38,254 bases of DNA from Alcanivorax nanhaiticus (GCF_000756665.1 NZ_ARXV01000024.1:1-38254); one strand, 5' to 3'; positions 1 through 7,571 are shown, counted from the stretch's first letter. Notes: a model not told the origin generated them from the sequence alone. Made by a program: numbers and translations.

Positions 1-83
1 CACGCGGTCGCGGGGGTGGCCCCTCCAGACAGCAACGCGAACGCTCCGGCCATAGCCATTGCATTGCGTTTAAGGTTTTTTAT
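1..83 (-). CDS. Start of an exported protein, probably traF (partial, runs off left edge)
   Basis: The reading frame carries a signal-peptide-like N-terminus: a basic stretch KNLKRN, then a hydrophobic core AMAMAGAFALL and an AxA-type end (ATPATA). The basic n-region can only be included if translation starts at an ATA codon at 83-81, which lies 9 nt after a good ribosome binding site AAGGGA (98-93). The first in-frame ATG is at 59-57, leaves no positive charge and is 33 nt from that site. A stop lies in frame shortly upstream. An activator-type promoter (box 163-175, -10 at 123-128) precedes it. In SXT and IncC elements the traF-traH-traG group follows the accessory block in this orientation, so traF is the likely identity. 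That is inferred from position only; too little protein is visible to confirm it. Confidence 0.45.
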   Translation of the reverse strand, partial: MKNLKRNAMAMAGAFALLSGGATPATA

Positions 84-122
84 TGTGTTTTATCCCTTGC
101 AAGGTGGATTAAGCCACCGTCA

Positions 123-175
123 AGGGTACATGGGGTGAATCAGCACCCACGGACGCCGAATTGCCCTTTTTGGGC
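123..175 (-). promoter_or_regulatory. Activator box and -10 for the left-edge gene
   Basis: A perfect GCCC-N5-GGGC box (163-175, spacer TTTTT) is followed 34 bp later on the minus strand by TACCCT (128-123) as a -10. The spacing matches seven other box/-10 pairs in the window. The box resembles what I recall of the AcaCD/SetCD sites of IncC and SXT elements. Confidence 0.6.
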
Positions 176-183
176 GGTTGAAC

Positions 184-225
184 AAAAAAAACCCAGCAAA
201 GCAGCCGAAGCCGCCCCGCTGGGTT
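184..225 (-). terminator. Rho-independent terminator
   Basis: Arms AACCCAGC and GCTGGGTT (plus strand 190-197 and 218-225) enclose a second small GC hairpin. On the minus strand they are followed by a run of eight T. It ends the long unit that carries the cytosine methyltransferase gene. Confidence 0.9.
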
Positions 226-242
226 TGGTTTTGTAGTTTTAC

Positions 243-791
243 CTACACCGTTAAGATCCAACGCTTCATAGGGACTTTGATGTTTATCATCCCGTTCGCG
301 CAGGGGGTTTGCCCCCAAAAGTTGTAGGTGGTCTCATGAATATCAAACTCAGTCATCGACTGAATTTGCGTCTCTGAGACTGGTTCAAATGGACCTCCGC
401 AGCCAATGTGCATATCAAGTCCATAATCTCGGAGTTCGAGGTCTCCGAGGTTTTTGCCACCCACGCAAGCAATCAAATTCTGCCCTCTGATCTCGCCTTC
501 TCGCAATAACAGTGCAGATTCATCATAGCTGCCATACTGATTCGTAAACTTCACGATATGGCCGTGTTTGGGTGTGGTTTGTTCCGCCAGCTCTTTTAGC
601 AATCGCTTCACATTCTGAAACCTTGCATACAGCGTAGGCGTGAATTGCCCTGAATAATTCAGGTTCGGACAAATCATTTCAAGCATCTCATCTGGCACTG
701 ATTCGAGCCCCATTTGCTCAGCCAGAGGCTTCGCCTTTTTTAGACCTTCCTCAAGAACCATTGAGTTGACAAGCGTTTTCAAAGTATTCAT
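243..791 (-). CDS. Hypothetical protein, 182 aa
   Basis: I do not recognise this family. The protein is soluble by appearance, with no signal peptide or membrane segment. The N-terminal third is helical and charged. The C-terminal third is rich in Gly, Cys and Trp, including GCGGPFEP and a final stretch with PMKRW. The ATG at 791 follows the ribosome binding site AAGGAGAGAGAA closely, so the start is well supported. It is the last gene of its unit and is directly followed by a strong terminator. Its own leader (792-863) separates it from the gene upstream. Confidence 0.75.
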   Translation of the reverse strand: MNTLKTLVNSMVLEEGLKKAKPLAEQMGLESVPDEMLEMICPNLNYSGQFTPTLYARFQNVKRLLKELAEQTTPKHGHIVKFTNQYGSYDESALLLREGEIRGQNLIACVGGKNLGDLELRDYGLDMHIGCGGPFEPVSETQIQSMTEFDIHETTYNFWGQTPCANGMINIKVPMKRWILTV

Positions 792-863
792 TTCTCTCTC
801 CTTTTATGAGAGAGCAATGCAAGCCGTTCCCGGACCTGCATTGCCCGTTAACGGCTTATTTGT
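792..863 (-). promoter_or_regulatory. Intergenic leader with hairpins burying the RBS
   Basis: In the minus sense AAGCCGTT can pair with AACGGCTT. Next to the start codon CTCTCTC pairs with the GAGAGAG that contains the ribosome binding site, loop ATAAAAG. Confidence 0.6.
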
Positions 864-1292
864 TTACCCCAAAATGTATGGAGCCACGCCGGTTAAGAAG
901 CCCATGACTCCCAACACAGCGCCAGCGACTCCCAACTTAATGGACAGTTGAACGCTCTGATCCGGATGCTGCCAATACCAGTGCCAGATTTCCCAGCGTT
1001 TGGCTCGGCGAACCTCAAGATCGACTTCTTGCTTGTAGCTCACGCTCAGTGCATCCACAGCATCGTAGTCCAGCCCGATAGCATTTTTGCAGATCTTCAG
1101 CCCGGAGTTACCCATGGCATAGCGAAGAACCTTGCTTCCATCAGCCTTGTTCACAATCACTAATGGTTCCCGCCGAAAGAACCGATTCCGATCCTTCCTG
1201 GTTGAGTCCATATTCCGATTGTTCAGGCGAACGATGCAGTGTTGAAGGCCGCTGTCTTCCATTGGTAAGCGGATAACAGTTTCGACTTTCAT
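864..1292 (-). CDS. Hypothetical C-tail-anchored membrane protein, 142 aa
   Basis: Not recognised. The first 110 residues are soluble and basic. A Trp-rich stretch (EIWHWYWQHPDQS, about residues 100-112) precedes one hydrophobic, glycine-rich segment that reaches the C-terminus (about 115-142, ending APYILG). This predicts a tail anchor or a single inner-membrane helix with the N-terminus in the cytoplasm. The ATG at 1292 follows GGAGGTAACT. It lies between the methyltransferase gene and the 182-aa gene on the same strand, so it is probably co-transcribed with both. Confidence 0.75.
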   Translation of the reverse strand: MKVETVIRLPMEDSGLQHCIVRLNNRNMDSTRKDRNRFFRREPLVIVNKADGSKVLRYAMGNSGLKICKNAIGLDYDAVDALSVSYKQEVDLEVRRAKRWEIWHWYWQHPDQSVQLSIKLGVAGAVLGVMGFLTGVAPYILG

Positions 1293-1347
1293 AGTTACCT
1301 CCGTTGGTTGACCGGAGAGGCTACCTTTCGGCGACTCCCCGGCTGTT
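1293..1347 (-). promoter_or_regulatory. Intergenic leader with RBS-sequestering hairpin
   Basis: In the minus sense CTCCG pairs with CGGAG across the loop GTCAACCAA. The second arm contains the GGAGG ribosome binding site of the gene starting at 1292. Confidence 0.6.
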
Positions 1348-2994
1348 TCAGTTGATCATCTCCGCCGCGACCCTTAGCTTGCCGCCAGCAGTCAATGCTG
1401 CTGGAACATACTTGCAAGGCTCATGGCCGGAGCTGATTTCTTTCCCTTCGGGATCGAAGAACGCGATGTGCGTTGACTCTTCATCCGCAAACAGATTGAA
1501 GTTGATGGGCATACCTACTTCTTCTGAGGCTGGGGTGAGCTTGATATAGCCTTCCCCATCCACCAGCGCAGTAGCCCAATGGAAGTCATCTCCACCGATA
1601 AAATCTTGTTCGGTGTCGAGAACCTCTACCACAACCTGTTTGAGACGCCGCCAGCGCCACAGACTGTTCCCAAGCTCTTTGGCTACTGCCTCGAACGCGG
1701 GAAATACCACAGCTTGACCCAATACCTGGTGCGCGGTGGTATCCGCCAGCCCTTCAATCATCCCTTCAGGGATACCCTTCACACGACAATGCTCTGTCGG
1801 GGTCAGAATCCGTGATAAAGCTGGATCCTGTTTATTCACCACAAAAGGCTCGGTACTGCGACACTTGGCGTAGTCTTTACCGATAGTTCCGCAGAACGCC
1901 TCCTCCCCAGTGAGGAGCTGTCTCGAAAACCCCTTTCCAGCGGCCTTGTCACGCTTCTCCTTATCCGCCAGGTAATCAAAGGATTTCCAGCGGTCGGAGT
2001 CCTGCGGGACCACCTCCAGGATGTCATTCAAACAGGCTTCCTTCGTCCGTACCGGCAGTACATTTTCAAGGTCGAAACCTTCAATGCCTTTCGATATGGC
2101 TATGGCGCAGAGTCGCTTGCGCTTCTCCAGGACACCAAATTCATTGCCATCGAGAATGCGCTCCTGGATGTTGTACCCAAGAGATCCCAGAACAGAGCGG
2201 ATCACCTCCATTGAGGCAGTGTTCGCGTACTCAGGGACGTTCTCGATGAGGACGATTGAGGGATTGAGAACCTCAACGAACTGAAGGAAGTTGAAGAACA
2301 TAGCGCCTGCTGCCTCATGCGATTCAGCAAACTCCAGCTTGTTCTTGCTTCGCCCAGACTTTGAAGCTCCAGTACAAGGAACACCCCCGGCCAAAATATC
2401 AACTTGGGGTGGGTTCCGATTGATGCTCACCGCCTGAATCGGAGACTCAATCACCGTAGAATTCTCATCCCACAGCTCAGGATTGTTCCGAAGCGACGAA
2501 TCGAGGTATTTCTGTTCCAGCTCGACTGCAACAGCGACCTTGCTGGTTATACCAGCATCCCACAAGCCTTTATGCAGGGCCTTATCCAGTACGCCACCCC
2601 CATGAAAGAGACTGCATACAGAAAGAGGCTTTCCTGACTCAAGTTTGTCGATAAGGCGCTCTACCCGCTCTTTCACCCGCTCGTGCTGGTGATGTGCGGA
2701 TATGACAATCGTGCCGTTTTTGATAGCCACTCGGAGCAGCTCCACACCATCAAAGATGTGCGCCAGCTCTTGGGCTGTCAGGTCAATAATCGGTGAAACA
2801 CGCCCGTTTCGTTCGCGTTTACTGACTGTGAACTTACCGGCTTCGCTGACACGAAGCAGAACCTTTGAGTCTTTGATCTCAAGGTCATACTTCATGCCGG
2901 GGCGGTAGCCTTCACGAACCAGCTTCTGGCCTTCCAGCCAAACGCGCTTTTTGCCACGGTGTTCACCGAGTTTGGTATTGACGATAGTTGCCAT
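1348..2994 (-). CDS. dcm: DNA (cytosine-5) methyltransferase, 548 aa
   Basis: The protein transfers a methyl group from S-adenosylmethionine to C5 of cytosine in DNA. Family motifs are in order: a motif I-like SLFHGGGVLDKAL (128-140, unusually with HGGG), the catalytic Pro-Cys loop GVPCTGAS (Cys207), ENVPEY (motif VI, about 251) and an Arg-rich motif VIII (FGVLEKRKRL). There is a roughly 125-residue N-terminal extension with a charged region, and a roughly 90-residue C-terminal extension of unknown role. No restriction endonuclease lies beside it, so it looks like an orphan that protects element DNA from host restriction, as with dcm genes of SXT and IncC elements. The start at 2994 follows GGAGGAATACCT. 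Target sequence is unknown. Confidence 0.9.
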   Translation of the reverse strand: MATIVNTKLGEHRGKKRVWLEGQKLVREGYRPGMKYDLEIKDSKVLLRVSEAGKFTVSKRERNGRVSPIIDLTAQELAHIFDGVELLRVAIKNGTIVISAHHQHERVKERVERLIDKLESGKPLSVCSLFHGGGVLDKALHKGLWDAGITSKVAVAVELEQKYLDSSLRNNPELWDENSTVIESPIQAVSINRNPPQVDILAGGVPCTGASKSGRSKNKLEFAESHEAAGAMFFNFLQFVEVLNPSIVLIENVPEYANTASMEVIRSVLGSLGYNIQERILDGNEFGVLEKRKRLCAIAISKGIEGFDLENVLPVRTKEACLNDILEVVPQDSDRWKSFDYLADKEKRDKAAGKGFSRQLLTGEEAFCGTIGKDYAKCRSTEPFVVNKQDPALSRILTPTEHCRVKGIPEGMIEGLADTTAHQVLGQAVVFPAFEAVAKELGNSLWRWRRLKQVVVEVLDTEQDFIGGDDFHWATALVDGEGYIKLTPASEEVGMPINFNLFADEESTHIAFFDPEGKEISSGHEPCKYVPAALTAGGKLRVAAEMIN

Positions 2995-3076
2995 AGGTAT
3001 TCCTCCAAAAATGAAGGGCCACCTATTCCCAGCGGGACAGGTGGCCCCGGCTGGGCTTAATTCAAATCAGGGTGTA
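2995..3076 (-). promoter_or_regulatory. Intergenic leader hairpin before dcm
   Basis: A perfect 9-bp stem (plus strand 3016-3024 with 3039-3047, GGGCCACCT and AGGTGGCCC) encloses the usual CCC/GGG inner pairing. No T-run follows, so it is not a simple terminator. The ribosome binding site follows it. Confidence 0.75.
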
Positions 3077-3373
3077 TCACGCGAAGACGTACTCAATCGC
3101 TGAGTGCTTCAGGAAATACACAGTTTCCCCGTGCAACTTGGACCGGTGATAGCTGACGTGAAAATCGCCTGCCATGGTCAGTCCTTGTTTCGGGTGTTTG
3201 TCGTAACCGAGCGATTCCTCCAGATTCTGGAGGCTTTCCCGGTCAACGTGCTTCAGAAAGGTGTTGCGTGTGATGTCGATGGCACGATCAATCATTTCGC
3301 ACAATCCGCCTTCTGCATGTACGTCATGCTCAGGCCATCCAACGCAGTTGTTGTGATACGTCAATTTTGACAT
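3077..3373 (-). CDS. Hypothetical protein, 98 aa
   Basis: Not recognised. It is a small soluble protein with many His residues and no membrane segment. It opens with MSKLTYHNNCVGWPEHD and ends SAIEYVFA. The start at 3373 follows CCGGAGAGCCTC. It sits in the unit that begins near 4.6 kb and ends with the terminator near 0.2 kb, with a separate structured leader on each side. Single-unit expression with the methyltransferase is likely from context; no function can be given. Confidence 0.7.
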   Translation of the reverse strand: MSKLTYHNNCVGWPEHDVHAEGGLCEMIDRAIDITRNTFLKHVDRESLQNLEESLGYDKHPKQGLTMAGDFHVSYHRSKLHGETVYFLKHSAIEYVFA

Positions 3374-3444
3374 GAGGCTCTCCGGTTGGCCGGGAACCTC
3401 CCCTGCCGGGAATGGTGTCCCGGTAGGGTTAATGGTTTGTCGCG
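3374..3444 (-). promoter_or_regulatory. Intergenic leader hairpins
   Basis: In the minus sense GAGG and CCTC close an outer stem around CCGG-CCAA-CCGG. The ribosome binding site GGAGAG lies inside the structure. The usual AACCCT start of these leaders is present. Confidence 0.6.
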
Positions 3445-3753
3445 TTAAGACACATTGAAGTGGTCGAAAATCTCAACCTCTTCGCTTTTCAGTCTTTGCA
3501 GCAAGGGTTCAACGTCTGTGGATGGAAGGTAGGTACGCTCAGTCCCCATCACCAAGGACCAGGACTGATCGTCTTCGTCTACACAGGGTTCCCTCAGCCA
3601 GCGGTGAAGAAGCTCGTAGTGCGCTTTCTTCCCATTCTGGAAAAGGGCTTCGTTCAGTCGGAACAGTGCGATAAAGTCATTCCCCTTTCCTTGGGCAAGG
3701 ATTGCGTGGGGAAACTCACCGCTGTAATCAACTACATATTGCTCTTGAGACAT
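3445..3753 (-). CDS. Hypothetical protein, 102 aa
   Basis: Not recognised. Acidic soluble protein with no signal peptide. It contains aromatic-rich segments (YVVDYSGEFPHAI near the N-terminus and ALFRLNEALFQ) and ends with a helical acidic stretch. The ATG at 3753 follows TCAGGAAGCATC. It is co-oriented with its neighbours and has its own hairpin leader. Confidence 0.7.
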   Translation of the reverse strand: MSQEQYVVDYSGEFPHAILAQGKGNDFIALFRLNEALFQNGKKAHYELLHRWLREPCVDEDDQSWSLVMGTERTYLPSTDVEPLLQRLKSEEVEIFDHFNVS

Positions 3754-3821
3754 GATGCTTCCTGAATATCAGGGCGCACACGTCCCATACCGGGCTTGTG
3801 CGCCCGGTGGGCATTAAAGGG
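3754..3821 (-). promoter_or_regulatory. Intergenic leader with 9-bp hairpin
   Basis: Perfect arms GGGCGCACA (3772-3780) and TGTGCGCCC (3797-3805) enclose CCC/GGG pairing. A second small stem CCTGA/TCAGG abuts the ribosome binding site. Confidence 0.75.
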
Positions 3822-4103
3822 TTAGTGGACAGGCATGCTGGAGAGTTCTTCACCAGAGTACACCTGCCCTATTCGTAGACAGTCGAGAACGTGCAGGTTG
3901 CTTACTTTGTCGCGACACCACAGATCAAGCAATTTTGACCAGTCGCTCGGGTAGTGCCCTGCACATTTTTCACGCTGTTTGCGGGTTTTCGCCTTAGCCA
4001 ATTTGGCCTGATACGAGGCCATGGCCGCTGCTTCAGCCCGCTTGTAAAGCTCGTCATAGATGGCGTTAAACCGGCTCTCCGGCAGCTTGCTTGCGTATGC
4101 CAT
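3822..4103 (-). CDS. Hypothetical basic protein, 93 aa
   Basis: Not recognised. Small basic, mostly helical protein; an Ala/Lys-rich helix (about residues 20-45) is followed by a Trp-containing segment with two Cys. Two starts are possible. A GTG at 4109 overlaps the stop of the gene upstream. An ATG at 4103 has AGGGGG five nt before it and is preferred. Either way the gene is translationally coupled to its upstream neighbour and, unusually for this block, has no leader of its own. Confidence 0.65.
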   Translation of the reverse strand: MAYASKLPESRFNAIYDELYKRAEAAAMASYQAKLAKAKTRKQREKCAGHYPSDWSKLLDLWCRDKVSNLHVLDCLRIGQVYSGEELSSMPVH

Positions 4104-4105
4104 GC

Positions 4106-4438
4106 TCACCCCCTGATGAGAGTGTGAACATCGAAAGCATAACGCCCGCTTTCATTGCCGTTGAATCCAGTTATGTATCCGTCCTTCAACCCTTTCCAGA
4201 CTTCCTCCAGCTCCAATGACTCATTGAGATCATCTTCACTTTCAATTAGAGCAGTCACCAGGTAAAGGTTTCGGGTGTCGGTATCCGCCATTCCAACCAT
4301 CTTCTCTTCGAGAAGCCGATCAGCTATGGAACGGGCATTTATATTCTCTATAGGCCGCTGTTTCTCGGTTTGATGTTGAGCGACTCGGAGAGCCTCTTCT
4401 ACCGCTTCAAGAACCAGGGATTTGATACTTACACTCAT
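4106..4438 (-). CDS. Hypothetical acidic protein, 110 aa
   Basis: Not recognised. Acidic helical protein (about residues 5-90) with no membrane segment. It is the first gene of the unit that runs down to the terminator near 190. That unit has an activator-type promoter at 4630-4680, a pseudoknot-type leader copy (4517-4566) and a hairpin leader. The start at 4438 follows AAGGAGTGCATC. The leader next to the start is almost identical to those before the genes starting at 11704 and 17292. Confidence 0.75.
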   Translation of the reverse strand: MSVSIKSLVLEAVEEALRVAQHQTEKQRPIENINARSIADRLLEEKMVGMADTDTRNLYLVTALIESEDDLNESLELEEVWKGLKDGYITGFNGNESGRYAFDVHTLIRG

Positions 4439-4506
4439 GATGCACTCCTTACGGATGTAGAGGGCGCACCAGTAGCCCCAGGGGCACGATGCGCCCCAAT
4501 GGGGAT
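4439..4506 (-). repeat. Leader repeat, copy 1 of 3
   Basis: About 70 bp directly upstream of the ATG are identical to 17293-17360, and identical over about 60 bp to 11705-11763. It holds a hairpin with arms GGGCGCA (4462-4468) and TGCGCCC (4490-4496) and an inner GCCCC/GGGGC pair, then the ribosome binding site AAGGAG. Confidence 0.85.
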
Positions 4507-4516
4507 AATTGAAATT

Positions 4517-4566
4517 TGCTGTTTGTTTGAAGAGACCAGCTATCTCATTTCACTCTCAGTGAGAGC
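4517..4566 (-). ncRNA. Predicted pseudoknot leader RNA element, copy A
   Basis: Minus-sense order: a hairpin CTCTC-ACT-GAGAG, then GAGA-TAGCTGG-TCTC, then the A-rich tail AAACAAACAGCA. Loop GCTG can pair with tail CAGC. The second stem differs from other copies in both arms (GAGA/TCTC rather than GAGG/CCTC), so pairing is kept. Confidence 0.7.
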
Positions 4567-4629
4567 AAAACTGTTTTACCGGTACAGCCTATGAGAAGGC
4601 TTCACGGGAAAAACAGCTTGTGAATGGTG

Positions 4630-4680
4630 ATTCTACCTCGCCTGGTAGGAATGTCACCGCTCAAATTGCCCAAAACGGGC
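4630..4680 (-). promoter_or_regulatory. Activator box and -10
   Basis: Perfect GCCC-N5-GGGC at 4668-4680; -10 TAGAAT at 4635-4630, 32 bp downstream on the minus strand. It drives the unit 4438 to 243, with a predicted 5' leader of about 185 nt. Confidence 0.65.
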
Positions 4681-4691
4681 GCACAAGAAGG

Positions 4692-4721
4692 CAAAGCCCG
4701 CGAAGCCGAAGCTCCACGGGC
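4692..4721 (-). terminator. Probable terminator hairpin
   Basis: GCCCG (4696-4700) pairs with CGGGC (4717-4721) around an AGC/GCT inner stem with loop TTCG. Only a short T-run (TTTGCCTT) follows on the minus strand. It lies between the unit ending at 4731 and the promoter of the next. Confidence 0.5.
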
Positions 4722-4730
4722 CGCCAGTTA

Positions 4731-5261
4731 TTACCGGTGTCTTGACTCCCACGCTGCCTGAATTGCCTTCTGCCAGCCGCCAAGGTGGCGAACAGCTTCA
4801 GGTTCCTGACGACTGAGGGCACACCATGCCTCCAGTTCAGTCAGCAAACAATTCCGCCTTAACGCGGCAAGCAACCGAGGGTAGCGCTGCGCCACCGTTC
4901 GCTCACGAGGTCTCTCCCATACAGGAAGAACACCAAGGATGCTGCCGGGGCGACGGTTCGGTATCCGCTTGGCTGCTTCATGGGCCTCTTCGATGGTCGA
5001 AAAGACTGCGGCCTCGTCTGGTCCTGCGGTCGGCCCATGAAGGATCCGCCCACACTTGCCCAACACCAGGTCGCAAGCGTTCCCACCAAAGAAGGGATCT
5101 CCTTTGCCGTGGAACTCCATGACCTTCATGTAGTCAGGGAGAACGCGCCAGCTCCGTTTTGTCGCAACAACGTAGTCCCAGTCTTCCAAGCCGAGGCGTA
5201 CCTCAACCTGATCGACGGGCTTTTCTCCCTCGTTAGGGAGGCAGAGGGTGGCCGTGTTCAT
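4731..5261 (-). CDS. Hypothetical protein, 176 aa
   Basis: Not recognised. Soluble protein; an aromatic-rich N-terminal half (EDWDYVVATKRSW near 26) with a Gly/Asp/Cys segment is followed by a basic, Ala/Arg/Leu-rich helical C-terminal half from about residue 110. The ATG overlaps the stop of the gene upstream (ATGA, 5258-5261), which indicates translational coupling. It is the last gene of the unit that starts at 7423. Confidence 0.7.
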   Translation of the reverse strand: MNTATLCLPNEGEKPVDQVEVRLGLEDWDYVVATKRSWRVLPDYMKVMEFHGKGDPFFGGNACDLVLGKCGRILHGPTAGPDEAAVFSTIEEAHEAAKRIPNRRPGSILGVLPVWERPRERTVAQRYPRLLAALRRNCLLTELEAWCALSRQEPEAVRHLGGWQKAIQAAWESRHR

Positions 5262-5479
5262 ACGCCACCCCCTTGGTTATCACGTCCAAAGACATACTCC
5301 TCGTAGAACGCAGAGTATTCCTCGTAGGTGATTCGTCCTGAATAGCGCATCGCATCGAGAGCACCAGCAATGTACTGTCTTGCCGCTGCATTCTTCTCCG
5401 ATGACTGCCAAGCCCTCCGCAGAAACTCCTTTGCAGTAGGAGCGTCCGCCAGCTCATTCTTCAAGTCGTGTTCAAACAT
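5258..5479 (-). CDS. Hypothetical protein, 73 aa
   Basis: Not recognised. Small, largely helical acidic protein rich in Ala, Tyr and Glu. The ATG at 5479 (protein begins MFEHDLKN) follows GGAGAGCGAT. A longer frame to 5512 exists but would be read from the hairpin leader and has no ribosome binding site. The stop overlaps the next start by four bases. Confidence 0.7.
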   Translation of the reverse strand: MFEHDLKNELADAPTAKEFLRRAWQSSEKNAAARQYIAGALDAMRYSGRITYEEYSAFYEEYVFGRDNQGGGV

Positions 5480-5540
5480 ATCGCTCTCCGGATTAAACCG
5501 GGGCGGCCCCAACCGGGGCGCACCCCGGAAGGGTTGAAGG
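5480..5540 (-). promoter_or_regulatory. Intergenic leader hairpin
   Basis: Contains several CCGGGG/CCCCGG arms that can form the two-tier GC-rich hairpin seen before neighbouring genes, then GGAGAG as ribosome binding site. Confidence 0.55.
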
Positions 5541-6704
5541 TTATGCGGCTTTCGGCTGAAGGTTATCCGCTTTCGCGTTTACCTCGTCCGTTACCTGCTC
5601 CATCGCATAATCGTCGCCTATGAAGCCCCAGCATTCATCCGAATCAACGAATGACCATTCAGGCTCTTCAGCGGTGCCGATATTTTCAAAGGAGGCAGAC
5701 ACGATTCCGAAAGTGCTACCGGCCAGCCACTGGTTGTAAGACTCCAAAGCGCTCTCGGCCAACTCGACCGCTGCTCTCCGGCGTCCTGCTTCCAGGACAG
5801 ATTCCCTCTCCAGCTTTCGCCGGGGAAGTTTCAAGGACTCAGCTTGGTTGCTTAGCCAGTCGAACGCTTCATGCCAGTGTTTGAACTGAGGGGACATTTC
5901 ACCGCCCCATCGCCCATCAACCTCAGCATAGAAACGCTTGCGACCGCTGCCACGAGTCCACGAGCCGTTATCCTTCACTTCACCATAGGCGTAGACTGCG
6001 GCACGGCGTTCGATCTCCTCCTTCGCGCATTGGTCCGGAATCCAGACGCCTGCACCTGTAGAGGTATCCCACCGGCATTGCATACCTTGCCCAGTGATCG
6101 ACCAAACCTGTCCTCCATGCTCATAGCAATCCAGGACAACCGCATCGCGGTCGCCTATCAGCCCTTCGGAACGTAGTTCCTGCCAGACTTGCTCTCTCAC
6201 GGAGTCAGTGAAGTCGAAGTCATATATGTCAGAGGCCCCATAGCAGTATTCGCCATCGGTCTCTCTCCATAGCTTGGCTGCGCGTCGTTTGTAATAGGCA
6301 TCATCCTTTCGAGCCGTAGGCCCTGCGGATTCGTTCGCCCATTCAATGAACTCCGCCGACTGCATGGCAGCCTCAATCCAGGGCCTGCGAAGACGACTGG
6401 TAAAGTCATCAACCAAGTCCAGGTCTGGCTCCCAGTCAGAATCCAAAGCCAAGGCTTCCTGCATTTCACTGTGATTCCGTGAATGGCGATGAGCAGAATG
6501 GATCTTGCCCATGCCGTCACAGTCCTCCAGCGGGTTTTGGCAGTCAGAATCGTCGGACAAATACCCCACAATCAGGGTTGTGCCGACGAGACGTTTTGCA
6601 GGTGTGTGATAGTCCATGATTGGCGACGCATCGAACGGCAGTTCGAGGTCGGACAAAGCGATGGATTCCACAGACTCAGTTGTCGCATTGTGTTGAACGG
6701 ACAT
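5541..6704 (-). CDS. Hypothetical protein, 387 aa
   Basis: No named function recognised; the Trp/Cys-rich central region (DCYEHGGQVWS, then MQCRWDTSTGAGVWIP, about residues 190-225) looks like a conserved core of a family often left as hypothetical on large mobile elements. The N-terminus has a Cys/His-rich patch (CQNPLEDCDGMGKIHSAHRH, about 55-74) that could bind metal. The C-terminal third is helical, then acidic with ECWGFIGDDYA. No membrane segments. Start at 6704 follows AAGGAGAGTAACT. It is the second gene of the unit starting at 7423. Confidence 0.75.
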   Translation of the reverse strand: MSVQHNATTESVESIALSDLELPFDASPIMDYHTPAKRLVGTTLIVGYLSDDSDCQNPLEDCDGMGKIHSAHRHSRNHSEMQEALALDSDWEPDLDLVDDFTSRLRRPWIEAAMQSAEFIEWANESAGPTARKDDAYYKRRAAKLWRETDGEYCYGASDIYDFDFTDSVREQVWQELRSEGLIGDRDAVVLDCYEHGGQVWSITGQGMQCRWDTSTGAGVWIPDQCAKEEIERRAAVYAYGEVKDNGSWTRGSGRKRFYAEVDGRWGGEMSPQFKHWHEAFDWLSNQAESLKLPRRKLERESVLEAGRRRAAVELAESALESYNQWLAGSTFGIVSASFENIGTAEEPEWSFVDSDECWGFIGDDYAMEQVTDEVNAKADNLQPKAA

Positions 6705-6793
6705 AGTTACTCTCCTTACTTGAGATGGCGCAATTCCGCCCGAGCCGGGGGCGCTGCGCGTTTGGTTTCATTGGTAGATAGAGGATGTGAGAA
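6705..6793 (-). promoter_or_regulatory. Intergenic leader with hairpins
   Basis: A GC-rich stem around GCGC/GCGC arms, then TCTC-AAGTAAG-GAGA, whose second arm is the ribosome binding site region. Confidence 0.6.
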
Positions 6794-7423
6794 TCATAAC
6801 TTCATATTCTCAATCATGGTTTGGAGGGTTTTCGTGTAGCTTTTCAGCTCATCAAAGCTCTCCTGAATATCTGCCAAAGCAGTGTGTCCGTACTGCTTTT
6901 CGGGTGGATTGAAACCTACCCAGTTCCAAGCTGTACGTTCCAGCAGCGCTATCGCACTGATGTCGATTTTCCGGTAATGAAAGTGATTGGCGAGTTCGGG
7001 CATCTGAGCCCCAATGAAGTTCATATCGAACCCCACGCTATTACCAAACACTATCGAACCGGTACGTTCTTTACGGTCGTAAGGCATCGCTCCGACCGAT
7101 TCCAAACGCTGGATGATATAAGCTGCGGCATCTTCAACGCTGTCAGCCAGGTAGTTGTGGCCGCCGCCTTCCGCCAGCACTTCAAGCAAGCCTGATTTCT
7201 CATGCTGCTCCTTGGCCCAGGGATCCATCTTGTCGAGAGATTCCTGGCTTTGGCGAATGCCAACGGAGAAGGCGTCTGCTTTCTGAAGGTCTGATGTTGC
7301 CACCAGAACCCCGATCTCCAGGATTGGGTAGTAAGCCGCCCCATGGACTCGTTGGCCGTCGATTTCGATGTATCCGTCAAGTCCACCGGACTCAATATCA
7401 ATTCCTACAAGGGAAATGGACAT
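6794..7423 (-). CDS. Oligoribonuclease-like DEDDh 3'-5' exonuclease, 209 aa
   Basis: Predicted to degrade short nucleic acids from the 3' end with two metal ions. The DEDDh residues are visible: Asp9 and Glu11 in GIDIESGG, Asp133 in FGNSVGFDMNFIG, then His180 and Asp185 in HTALADIQES. The order and wording (GNS-G-D, MPEL, HYRKIDIS, HTAL-DI-ES) match oligoribonuclease (Orn) more than the DnaQ proofreading subunit. It is slightly longer than Orn, with an insertion near residues 60-115. It heads a unit with a pseudoknot-type leader (7517-7565). Possible roles are clearing nanoRNA or linear dinucleotides; that is inference. Confidence 0.75.
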   Translation of the reverse strand: MSISLVGIDIESGGLDGYIEIDGQRVHGAAYYPILEIGVLVATSDLQKADAFSVGIRQSQESLDKMDPWAKEQHEKSGLLEVLAEGGGHNYLADSVEDAAAYIIQRLESVGAMPYDRKERTGSIVFGNSVGFDMNFIGAQMPELANHFHYRKIDISAIALLERTAWNWVGFNPPEKQYGHTALADIQESFDELKSYTKTLQTMIENMKL

Positions 7424-7516
7424 AGTTGCACCTCATTTGGGATGAGCTGGTAGACCCGTGATGGACCACCAGCTTTAGAATGAAAGTCCCAGGGCGTTAA
7501 CCTTGGGATAGTTGAA
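7424..7516 (-). promoter_or_regulatory. 5' leader with two hairpins
   Basis: AGCTGGT pairs with ACCAGCT; CTCAT-CCCAA-ATGAG then holds the ribosome binding site GAGG in its second arm. Confidence 0.6.
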
Positions 7517-7565
7517 TGCTGTTTGTTTTAGGTGACCAGCTATCACACTAAGCGTCCAGGACGCT
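7517..7565 (-). ncRNA. Predicted pseudoknot leader RNA element, copy B
   Basis: The most divergent copy. It keeps the TAGCTGG loop and AAACAAACAGCA tail, but stem 2 is GTGA/TCAC and the first hairpin is AGCGTCC/GGACGCT. Both stems are replaced with pairing kept, which is the strongest single argument for RNA structure. Confidence 0.7.
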
Positions 7566-7571
7566 TTCCGC

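Noticed and set aside
2995..3821. Leader hairpins as ordinary terminators
   Set aside because: Most are not followed by a T-run and occur before every gene within units, which would stop transcription many times over.
4517..4566. Identification of the pseudoknot leader as a preQ1 riboswitch
   Set aside because: The general shape is similar, but the loop and tail sequences do not match what I know of preQ1-I, and the genes downstream have no queuosine link.
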